A stretch of DNA of 64,000 bases, taken from Adineta steineri (lineage: Eukaryota > Rotifera > Eurotatoria > Adinetida > Adinetidae). The stretch is from positions 124,001 to 188,000 of the forward strand of contig CAJNOI010000038.1 of assembly GCA_905250115.1 (NCBI GenBank). The letters run 5' to 3'. The translations under genes and the position numbers were made by a program. The notes beneath the pieces are model-generated. The model was not told the origin of the DNA and searched no databases. It saw only the letters and a list, made by a program, of their open reading frames with translations. Each line of letters opens with the position of its first letter. Position 1 is the first letter of the stretch. This document shows, piece after piece, positions 34,912 to 45,196 of the stretch.

Positions 34912-35280
34912 TACCCAGGTCAACCAATCCAACGTTGGATCCGATCATCCGACAGAATCCGATAGGATTCCTGGTGACGGATTTGCATTGGATTCCGTAC
35001 GGAAAATTTTCAGTCACTTGCTGCAAATTTGATGAGCGGCGTTTTTAGCTATTTTCTATGATGGCCTTATGGTCACCTATCGGATCCGTCTAGATCCGTT
35101 TGTTGGAAATTGTGAGATCCGATGTTGGATCCGATGGGATCCGACCATAACGGAATCCGAAGTGATTCCGTCACCAGGAATCCTATAGGATTTTGTCGGA
35201 TCGTCGGATTCCGATAGAATCCGGCATAGGATCCGATCGGGTCCAATCGGATCCGAATATGGGATTGGTGCACCTGGGTA
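34912..35280. mobile_element. TA-flanked TIR element with GGATCCGAT interior
   Basis: Ends TA|CCCAGGTCAACCAATCC and GGATTGGTGCACCTGGG|TA are inverted repeats with about two mismatches, bounded by TA. The interior is a degenerate field of GGATCCGAT / TCGGATTCCG words in both orientations, able to fold into many stems. It resembles a Tc1/mariner-size MITE. No coding capacity. Confidence 0.55.
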
Positions 35281-35519
35281 GCTTAGTAACGAAGTTTGCA
35301 AAAGTTTTATTTTTCTATATGCAAACATATTACAAATATATTTTGGTAAAAGAAATAATGATTTCAATTAATTTGAAATGTTATTTTCAAATAATCGTAA
35401 ATATTTTTATCTAAGACCATCATTTCTTTCCATTCAAATTGAAATGTATCCTGTTTTTCTAGAACACGATTTCTAACATAATCTGTTTTTTAATAATATT
35501 CTTTTAATTTATTTAATAA

Positions 35520-35644
35520 TTATTGTCGTGTTCGATGTTGTTCATTTGAATAAAGTTCTGTATAAGCTAATCGATCAGGTACAATAGATATACAACCAGC
35601 TCTACAAGCTTCTAGCAATGAAACACTAAAAAAATCATGCTGAT
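35520..35644 (-). pseudogene. Glycosyltransferase fragment, GTDC1-like last exon
   Basis: After an acceptor (GTATTAATAG on the minus strand) the frame reads QHDFFSVSLLEACRAGCISI, then PDRLAYTELY...HRTRQ-stop. This resembles the C-terminal nucleotide-sugar binding motif of GTDC1, the queuosine-tRNA mannosyltransferase (HEFFGVAMLEA). Only this exon is found. A telomere-like element lies directly upstream and no other exon is seen within the next kilobases, so it is probably an isolated fragment. Confidence 0.45.
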
Positions 35645-35656
35645 CTATTAATACAA

Positions 35657-35711
35657 GGGCGTGGGTGAGTGTGTAATAAAGTAGGTATTCACGCCACACC
35701 CACACCCTCAA
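35657..35711. repeat. Telomere-like inverted-arm element
   Basis: AAGGGCGTGGGTGAGTGTG, spacer, then CGCCACACCCACACCCTCAA, a nearly canonical pair. Confidence 0.7.
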
Positions 35712-36027
35712 TTTCTATATTTAAAAATATATACAATTGAAGGACAACATATGAATAAAACTATTTTTTTTCAAATGACACAAATAACATACTGTATAAT
35801 AATCGATTTTTCAAGCAATTATTCACATATAATTTTCGATAATCAACAGAAAAATAACGACTTACATAGTTTATACTCGAAAATGACGGCTGTTTATAAA
35901 GATAAAGCATTTCATCACGTATCTTGCTGCTAGCCTCTGTACATATTTTGTATGATTATCTTTTACATTTTTTGTTTCGTTCTTTCGTATTCTCTCTGTG
36001 TTTCGATAAAAGTCAGTTACACAGGTC

Positions 36028-36820
36028 AATGATCGCTGAAGCAGTATCTCCACGAATCTTCGGCGAAAACCCTCATGAAACTCACCGCTCCCGTGCCGGA
36101 TTGTTCGAGCTGGATTGTGAACGAGCATATAGAAGCAACAGCAAAATTAAAAGTATGTACAGATTTCGGCAATAAATTTCTGTATATCTCAAATGCGAGA
36201 ATTTATTGTTAAATTCATTCTTCAATAAGAAAAAACGGTATGAAAAGTGAAAACATTTGTAAAGATCGAAACTCATTCAATGAAATATCAGCACAACATT
36301 AGAAGAAAAATTCCAGTCTTAATCGTAATGTTTCATTTGCATAAAATTCAAGACAGAATGAAACTTTGTTAGAGTCTCTAATGTATGAACATACATCGGA
36401 TGATGGAAGTACGAAACTAACTGAAAGTTATAATAAAGTAGTTTTTTTATATCCTTAGTATTATCTTCATGTCAGACGATATGCTTCATTCCTTCTTCAA
36501 TATTATTTCTCTCTTTTCTTCTTTAGTATTCTGCCTTCTGTCTTGGCTACATCACACTTGTTTATACTTTATCGAAAATATTGAAAAAAGGTGGATGAGG
36601 ATGTAAATTTAAGATGAATACAACCACCGTCTTTTTAGAATATTGAATAAACTTAAAGTTACATAGAGATTTTTATGCAATTTTGTTTAGGGACATATGG
36701 CTCAACAATCCTGGTCAATGGTTTCTGAAGCAGTATTTCATGAAATCTCTGGAATATCACGGAACCAACCGTTTCCGTGCCGGATTGTTCGATCTGGAAA
36801 AACGAGCAAAAACTGAACCA
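36028..36820 (+). repeat. Pair of paralogous exon-like fragments
   Basis: 36038-36120 and 36722-36800 share CTGAAGCAGTAT(C/T)TC near the start and CCGTGCCGGATTGTTCGA near the end. In one frame both read LKQY... and VPDCS(S/I)W, so they may be duplicated exon pieces. The second is preceded by an acceptor-like TTTTGTTTAG. I do not recognise the protein. The rest of 35720-37270 is AT-rich. Confidence 0.35.
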
Positions 36821-37269
36821 ACAAGTTGCCAATGCTTGAATGATAGTAGCTTATGTATGATTTTTTTTGAAATATGTACAGTTATAAAAAATAAGTTTTT
36901 TTTCTATTATAGAATGAAACATTTCTCAACAACGGAATCCAATATCATTGTATGAACCTTTACAGAGTGATGCTAGAGAAACCACCGCCAATAAGATAAT
37001 ACAGAAGCAAGTTGGATATGATAAGCATCAATTCACATTGAACAACATTTCCGAATATTCTATTTTTGTCTTTTTTTTCTTAATCCTCAAGCAAATAAAT
37101 AAAAAAAAATTCAATGACGGATGATTTCTTTGTAGCTATAACTAGAGCAAGATATAAAATTATTTTGATAAATAGTGGAATCAAATCTGATAAAAATTAT
37201 AAAAATAAATAATCTTTATACTCATTATTATGCAATTATTTATTATCGTTTGAAATTTTGAAAGACAAA

Positions 37270-38360
37270 GTCTTTATTTCTTTTTACTTTTATTTTCAAA
37301 AAATGAACACACAACAACAGAGGTGATGAAAAAAAACTGTCTTAAAATTATAGTTTTTGTGAACCACGACATTTTCGTTCTGGAACTGGTTATGGTCGCT
37401 CCTGCAGAGTTTTTTTTGAGGACGGTCACGATCTTGTCCATATCCTCCAACCATTTCTTGAGCTGCCGATTTTCCTCGGCAAGCTGATGGTTTTTATTGA
37501 TAAGCTCTCGATTTTCGTTAAGCACGAGTTGAATTGGTGGTTGTGGCCGTGGGATCTGAAATAAACAATATAAGAGAAGAGAATACATACTAGGGCGTCG
37601 TATTATTCCCTGTTTTTGTTCACGTCTACATATATACTTGAAATTGTACGAAGATAACCAATTAAAGAGCAACTTTTTTGTGATCAATTTGAAAAACTTT
37701 CTACAGAAGGCGTACCATTTGCTGATGAACATAATTTTCTTTGCACATTGCTCTTGCTTGTCCATTTCTTGGCCGATGAAAGAAAACCACGCCGATAAAT
37801 TAACGTAACATACGTACTAGAAAGAAACAACATAAGTGAGGGCAAGGCTCATTGTTTCTTTTCTCTTTTTTAAAGATGACTATTCGAAATAACGCTCAAT
37901 AGAAATAGTCACCCCTTGCGCATTCTATTCAAATAAGAAGATATATATCGACAAACATTGTTGATTATTTTATCACTCTTAGATTTGAACAATTTTCGAA
38001 CTTTCAGCTATTTAACTATTAACTAATTCTATGTTTCAACACTCATCCTCACTTAATCTGATGCGCTCAGTACCTCTTTGCTTCCAGTTCATTAAGTTAA
38101 TTCGCGTCTAATGTATCGAGATCTTGAATTATACTCACCACCGGATAAATACGGTCAAATGATCGACACGTAGTGGTAAAGGAGAACCAATGAAAACTAG
38201 AGGAATCACCTCTGAAAGGATTCAAGTTCGATTCGAGTCGATCTCAGCATATTCATTTACATTTTGATAAGACATATCTAAAATAAATAAATCGCAATAG
38301 AATAGATAAAATGATATTTTTGAAAGAATTATTGAAATAAACATATTTCAAGTATATTTT
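37270..38360 (-). pseudogene. Decayed leucine-zipper family gene, copy B (inverted)
   Basis: Inverted partner of 13440-14810. The minus strand encodes MDKQEQCAKKIMFISK (37716-37765, donor G|GTACGC). It then encodes a zipper exon from 37555 (IPRPQPPIQLVLNENREL, then QLAEENRQLKKWLEDM and SSRTKM). The two exons do not join in the zipper frame. The upstream exon-like piece (38100-38263) has lost 58 bp between two GATCATTT words still present in copy A. Both copies therefore look non-functional. Confidence 0.5.
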
Positions 38361-38378
38361 GGTTAATATCAGACTGCA

Positions 38379-38523
38379 TCTTGAGGGTGTGGGTGATATT
38401 ATTTCTGTCATTCATTTCAATCANNNNNNNNNNNNNNNNNNNNNNNNNNNNNNNNNNNNNNNNNNNNNNNNNNNNNNNNNNNNNNNNNNNNNNNNNNNNN
38501 NNNNNNNNNNNNNNNNNNNNNNN
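38379..38523. other. Telomere-like left arm followed by a 100-N gap
   Basis: GCATCTTGAGGGTGTGGGTG, a 26-nt piece of spacer, then exactly 100 N (38424-38523). As at 15500, the assembly broke inside a telomere-like element. Confidence 0.85.
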
Positions 38524-38943
38524 AAATAGTAATGAAACAACGAAAAATGACAATAATATTATGATTAATAGTAAATTAACACATGAGTAAGTCATATGTT
38601 TTTTTTGAATATTGCTCTCTGCATTATACCATAGTTTTTTTTTGTAAAGAACATCTAATTGAATTTCAAATTTTATTTCAGTAATTTTTATGAACATCAA
38701 TCCATATTGCTCAAAATGATATCACCTGTTCTTCTTAAAGTTTGGTTCAGTAATGAAATAATTGGTCTTCCATTTACTGAAATATTCGTTCATTATCAAA
38801 AATCAAAAAATATAATGTTAAAACTTATTCAAGCTATTGATGAATTAATACAATTTGGTATTCTTAAAAAAGGTGTTAAAGATAATCGACATGTTGTTAC
38901 TGCACGAAAAGAAACTTATTTGAGGGTGTGGGTATGGCGGTAA
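38524..38943 (+). CDS. Unrecognised partial gene between gap and telomere-like tract
   Basis: Two exons (38524-38586 and 38682-38918) join at a normal intron (GTAAGTCA...TTTCAG). The second exon encodes a helical stretch with LLKMISPVLLKVWFSNEI, FVHYQKSKNIMLKLIQAIDE and FGILKKGVKDNRHVV, in the style of a small winged-helix or helical bundle. The 5' side is in the gap. The 3' side runs into a telomere-like element, after which YLRRKTKLLSIQ could be a continuation. I do not recognise the family. The 3' end collides with the stop of the opposite-strand ART-NHL gene, so it is truncated or misassembled. Confidence 0.4.
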
Positions 38944-39049
38944 TGTAGATGTGTCTGTTATGTTTACATTTAATGCAACACGCACCCACACCCACACCCA
39001 CACCCACACCCACACCCACACCCACACCCACACCCACACCCACACCCTT
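38920..39049. repeat. Telomere-like element with long CCCACA tract
   Basis: Left arm TTGAGGGTGTGGGTATGGCG, spacer about 50 nt, then roughly eleven perfect CCCACA hexamers (about 38983-39047) ending CCCTTAATT. It is the longest uninterrupted tract in the window and the best match to the TGTGGG telomere unit reported for bdelloids. Confidence 0.85.
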
Positions 39050-39122
39050 AATTAATTACTTTCTTATACAAGACAATATGTATTTAAGAAGAAAAACAAA
39101 ATTATTATCTATTCAAAAGAGT

Positions 39123-42003
39123 CTAGTCGATCGAGAAACGTTGCACACGGTTATTTCCGCTATCAACGACATAAAAATTACCGTATCCATCGAAGAACAA
39201 ATCATCGGGAGTGTTAAATTGATTTGCTTCTTCTCCTTGGCCGTTTCCACCTACAATAACAGTGCCTCGTGTCGTTGTATTAGACCAGCGCATCACTCGA
39301 TCATTGCGTTCATCTACTACATAGAGGATACCCAACGTATCGATGAACAGTCCTTCAGGTATCCCCAACTGCCATATAGCATCTCCTGTGGCTTCACTTG
39401 TAATGACGACAAGTCCTTCTTTAGCATCTTTATTCCATTTTACTACACGATGATTGCCACTGTCTGACACATAAACATTTTGTTGTCGATCAACAAAGAA
39501 ATAGTATGGATTGCTGAGTTGATTGAGACCATTACCGTTGCCATGACCACCGGCCACGACAGTTCCATTCTTGTCACCTATTTGATATTGTCTGATTTCA
39601 TCTTTCTCAGTGTTAGATACGTAGAGATATCTTTGATCATCCATAAACAATCCGAAACAGAAGATGTTGTCAAGGAGGATTTCTCCCTCAGTTGTTCCAT
39701 ACTGACGAGACCATCGTACAACTCGTTCATTCCATCGATCACAAATAATGAGACTATTCGTTTCTTTGTCGATCAACACATCGCTTGGACCTTTCAATTG
39801 ATCCAGTCGATTTCCTGCTCCATGACCACCAGCAACCACTTGTCCGTCCGTATCATTCACTCTCCATTGCATCACGCGATCGTTGCCCCAGTCAGCGATA
39901 ACGATCGTTTGATTATCATCAACGAATATACCGTAAGGGAAGCTGAGTTGATTGGTAGCATTGCCTGATCCATGTCCTCCAGCAGCAGTAACTCCATACT
40001 TCACTATAAAAGAAAGAATAGAGTAAGACACGTTTGCTCTAAATATAGTAATAATTATGTATTATTATTGATTTCCAGGAAACGCGTTTATTATTTTCTA
40101 TAAGAATATTTATTATTTACAGTTGTCAGGCAAGAGATGGTCATATTATGTTGCGGAGTAGATTATTCTATGATTTTTCTAGAAGCAATAATATAAATAT
40201 ATAATTATAACTAATGTTGTTTTTTTATTTCGATTATGATGATTTAAAAACCTTGGAAAAAGTACAAACTCAAATTGTTTTTCTTTCTGATAAACAGGAG
40301 AGTTCCCGAGCTAGTTTCTTTTGTTTTGATCAAAAATGATTGTTATTCTATAGGGTTGGGTGTGGGTGTGGGCATGGATTCGGATGTATATTTTTTAACG
40401 TCGTGATTGAAATTCGGAGTAATAACATACTGATTCTAAAGATCGAATATAAATAGACCTTACCTGTTGCTGCGTTAAATGTTGTACAATTTATACTTTC
40501 ACAGTTGTCAGAGTTTGACACTGGATGTGTTGATTTGATAAAGAGACCACAAACGACACCTACGATGGCTGCTATTATGCAAAAGAATGTAATAAACGTT
40601 ATAACGATAGTCCTGCGGCTAAGGTATCGATTTATCCAACGTAATACACGGTTGGTTTCTTGCTTGTTACTCATGCTGATGCCTATTTCATTGTCAATTT
40701 TCTGCTTGATTTTATCATCAGCACCATGAATTATGTCTGGATATCTATGAAGTTCAGTTGCCTGGTGCTTTTCCATGGCTTTTTTGTTAAAGTAATCAGA
40801 AAGATTCAGTGTATCTTCATCGGACGCACTCATTACAATTTTCCACAACTGATTCTCTTCGTCACGTACAGCACTATTAATTTTGAATACAGAACAGAGA
40901 CTAAACAGAACTTCATCTTCGACCGGCATGTTGGAGAATTGTGAAATATCGGCAAATACAACATTTGTTAAATTATAGTTCGTTTTAATTTCAAATATTA
41001 CTGATTCTTCGTCTGTTGACGTAGTTCCGGCAAACATTACTGCGACATTATAATTAGTTGAAGTCGACAAAAATCCATTGAATGATACCAAAGCATTAAT
41101 ATTTTCTTTTATTTTATCTAGTTGAGAGGTTGTCATATTCCCATGTCCTCGAAACACTGTTAATGGTTTAGCCGATTGATTTTGTTTGTGCAACTGTTCC
41201 AGTTGCCTACACAAAGCTTTGATATAAGGTTGAAATATATTAATTTCTTCCATATCTAACGATCTAAGTGCCTTATTCACTAGCCGATAAACAAAACTAT
41301 CTCTTGTATACCATTCAATCGCGTTTTCAGGTTTGTACGTGTTTTTAAATTGTTCAATATTCTTCTTCTGTACATTATCCTTCCAGTAATATTGATTACA
41401 CTTACTGAGCATTTTTTGTGTATTATCTCTTGACCATGGATAGTGGGTCAATACTTCTATATGAAGTTTGTACCACAAAAAGTCTTGATATTCTTCTTTT
41501 AAACTAAATATGGGTATTAAATTTTGATTCATGATAACGAAATCTGTTGGTGACTGTAATTCATTCTCAATGGCCTTCTTTAATGAATGATCATCACTGC
41601 AAATAGCAATTATTTTTCGACACTTTTTAAGTAAATATTTATATTCATCGTATTCTTTGCAAAATATAAATATTGATGAGAGTTCTCGTAATAAAGATGC
41701 AGATAACTTAGGGAGAATACTACTGGCAAATAATCCAGACATCACAACTATGATTTTCATTGTTTTAGTCATACATTCAACTTCAATAAGGAACAAATCC
41801 ACACAATCATACAACTTATAATTATTACCGCATATTTTCTGGAGCATATCAATTGTAACTCGATATTTAGGTGACGCTAAATTCATGGCTTCTTCGTCTA
41901 CCCATACCAGTGTAATGTTGCTATCATTCTTGGATGTTGTGGTAGTTACTATGTCGAAATGTTCACCATCTGGAAGATGTTGCGAATGTTTATCATTTGC
42001 CAT
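39123..42003 (-). CDS. Membrane-anchored ART with NHL propeller
   Basis: Exons 40464-42003 and 39123-40003, joined in phase 1 (G|TG, Val) across a 460-nt intron, give 806 residues. The alpha/beta N-domain (about 25-135) is followed by an ART domain with R285 (VFRGH), S313 (GFLSTST) and E362-D-E364 (VEDEVLF), an intact R-S-E triad. One hydrophobic helix lies at about 474-498 (IVITFITFFCIIAAIVGVVC), preceded by basic residues (NRYLSRRT). The C-terminus is an NHL propeller of about six repeats (VVAGGHGAGNRLDQL, VYVSDSGNHRVVKW). With Arg-rich sequence before the helix, the predicted topology is ART inside and propeller outside (type II). The intron carries a telomere-like G-rich arm (40352-40385). 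Confidence 0.85.
40352..40385. repeat. Solo G-rich telomere-like arm in an intron
   Basis: AGGGTTGGGTGTGGGTGTGG without a nearby C-rich partner, inside the ART-NHL intron. Confidence 0.6.
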
Positions 42004-45000
42004 CTTTAATCGTTACTATCGATAACAGAAAAGGTTGAAATAGAAATGTAATCTAACAGTAATACAGTAATAATCCAGAATATCTAATGAGAAAAAAAAG
42101 GTAGAGTCAATCATATGCTCAAAAACCTCTCATTATAGAAAGAACGACTGTTCATATGGTACTTTTGCTCTTATTTTGCTTGGAATTTTAAGAGTATAGG
42201 TGTGGATATTATATGCGTCTGACGCGTAAGCTCATACCCACACTCACTCTCATACCCCTAAAAAAATACAAAGTTCTGCCATTTATTATGAGTCACCCGT
42301 TGCACTGAATTAGAAATGATTCATTATCGTAATAATAAATAATATTTAGATATGTTAATAAAATTTTGCGATCGCAGGAATTAGAGTAAAACTTTGAAAA
42401 AGTATTTATCTTTTTAAAGATCAATTAAAACTTCATGGTTCTTTAATAATCAATATGTATACTTTACCTTAATAATCAATAAATTTATATTTATGACTAT
42501 TTCGTTTTTCTCTGTAGTTGATTATACACAGCATTTTTTTTTACATATAAAATATATGTTTCGAACGAGTAGACATACACGTCAACGATATATCACAGGC
42601 AATTAAATTTTATGCATGTTTAGTATTCCTTTTTATCATTACATTATCGACATGTGATTTAATATGAAAAAGAGAACAGACGAAATAGAATCATGACGAT
42701 ATGCATAATTTCTGCTCTAACCTTTGGGCATGAATTATAATTTAAAAAATATGTTACTATCATTCAGGTAACATAGAATAGAAATTCACCATCATTTCGA
42801 TTTTTCAATTTGAAGTTTAGCCAACGAAATAAAATACAAAGAAATAATCTAATTAATTAATTTTTGTTTAATTTTTCAAGTATACAAAAATTATATTTAT
42901 TTTCTGTTTATATGTCAACATTAGGATGAAAGAAATAGCAGTTATACTCTCTAACTTGCCAGTCACGGTTTTCGTTGTATCGCTGATGCACGTTATTTAT
43001 TCATCATGTAATGCAACAGAACGGAAGAGTGAAATATACGAATTTTCTATTCTATGAATGATGTGCTTCAGCGACAGAACGAAAAACGTGAGAAATGAAT
43101 AGGGTGCAGGTATTCATTTGTTTTTGCATCTAAATCCACACTTACTCTCAGTTTTAGTTTTATTTTAAAGTAAAATAGGAAGATATTCAATGTAGAATTT
43201 CAGACTACATACATACTTGAATAACCTATCGCTTTTTTTTCTAAATATTTTCAATTATATAAATGCAAAACAAGACTGAAATTCGATCGTTTTTCAAAGC
43301 ATTCATCAAGAAATGAATTTTATCTGTGTCAAAAAAATTCTATAATTATGTTATAAAAACTTAGTCGAAATGGTACTCAACTGATGATTTTCTAATTCTT
43401 TGAATCTTGTCTAATTAATCGATAATTCCCGTTTAATTAAACAAATCAGTGAGTAAACACGTTTTTCTCGACATAGGTGATAGTTGATCATCATCATGTA
43501 CAAATGATAAGATATCTAAATGTGTAAAACATGAGTTTTAATTTATAGATTCTTTTCGAGTAATTCAATAATTAATAAAAAAAACTTGATTTGTTATTTA
43601 TTTATATAGTGTGCTACTTGTCGATTTTTATATTAGACATCAACATGAAATAGATAATTCAATTTTGTTCTTATTTGTTTTCTTTTCTTTATATCATATG
43701 TAATAATTTATTAAATCAATTTTTCTTCATCATAAAAACTAGTACGAAGTATAGAATTTCTAATAGTAAATAGAAGGCAAGTCAAGCAAGAAAAATAAGA
43801 GACGAGAAGGATATATTATCGAAAATAGACTTTAAAATGGGTTTTGTAAGAATACATATTGGAAAAATGTCTTTTAAATAAATTTATTGTGTATTGAAAT
43901 CTAATTTATTCATATCTAGTCTACAAAGTATATTATTTATTTTTCTAGTTTTTGGATAAAACACTCAATCTTTCTCCTGAATGCTAATAGAAACCACAAG
44001 TTTACTTCTACTACATTCGTTTCTTTTCTTTTTTTCAAAGATATCTTAGTTTTATGTTGATTTTATAAACTCTGTCGCTACTGTATCTAGTTTTCAGTAT
44101 ACTGACAGGAAACAAGCGATTTTTTCTATTGAAATACTCTAAATGAGGTTTACTAATGACACGACTTACTGAATTGTCTTGTACATGACTAATGAAGTAA
44201 AAAGATCAACCAACTATTCTTCTAAAAAAATTCTCTGATTTTCGCCTATTTAAAAAAATTAGCGTCTTCTGTCTCATAATACAAATTAAATGGCAACAAG
44301 TCGAACTCGTATACAAAACTTCTTCTGATTATCACTAATTAATAAATCATTTGTAGATAGTAAGAATAACAGTTATGTAATTACTCCGAGTCAATTGTTT
44401 TCTTTTCTCGAAATGAATTTATGAAAACTGTTTTTTTTTCTTAAGAAAGTTGGACTATCTATCGATCCGGGCGTTGAACTCAGTGAAAAATACATCAATA
44501 CTTTTAATGTAATTCAAAAATCTTCAAACATGACATATATTATTTTATTGACAATCAGACTACTTCATTCAATTCTTTTTCGTTTCAATCAAGTTCATAG
44601 ATCCACTGCGAAATGATAAATCAACAAAAGAAACGTTGTTACGATAAAGACTTTGTCAAGTCTTGCTAGTTACTTCTTGTAAAAGGATGTTTATATATCT
44701 TTCTCACTCATTGCGTATAATCAACTGTTATTTTAGCTGTAAAACGTATGTTAAGAAAGAATCGCGTGTTAAAAAGAACAGCAATACATCATAGATGTGA
44801 TAAACACTATCAATTAGCTAACAATATATAATTGATTATTATACATCTTGAGGGTGAGAGATAAATCCGTTCATACTTAGTCAGTTCACAACCACATCCA
44901 CACCATTAACTTAGAGAAAATATTTATCAAAGTCGAGACAGAACGTTCCAACACGTTGTTTTTTTGACTTTGGTCGCCGTCTTACTGTTGAAATATCACT

Positions 45001-45196
45001 AGATCCCAAATCATTTAGTACATCAATCCATGCAAATGAACATGTATAATAAAGAGTTTTGGTGTAATGACGCATTTTTATTGAATTCAAATTAAGGCAT
45101 ACTGATATGAGACATTTCAAAGCGAAAAATTGGTCAAGCTAAGTTCATATATTTAGGAGAATGCGCGTGAGTTCAAAAAAAAGCAAGATAATAATT
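42004..45196. other. Gene-poor spacer with three telomere-like elements
   Basis: AT-rich throughout, with no supported gene. Elements: 42192-42262 (TAGGTGTGGAT and CATACCCACACTCACTC), 43101-43160 (AGGGTGCAGGT and AAATCCACACTTACTC, weak) and 44847-44906 (CATCTTGAGGGTGAGAG and CAACCACATCCACACC). A minus-strand frame at 44911-45120 has no recognisable domain. Confidence 0.5.

Noticed and set aside
34607..35048. Several overlapping frames in the MITE region
   Set aside because: They arise from repeat composition in the hAT and GGATCCGAT elements and cross element borders.
38949..39467. PTPTPTPT-repeat frame
   Set aside because: Translation of the CCCACA tract; not a real protein.
44911..45120. 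69-residue frame 3' of the NOX relic
   Set aside because: Could be a 3' exon, but it has no NOX motif and no clear acceptor; not supported.
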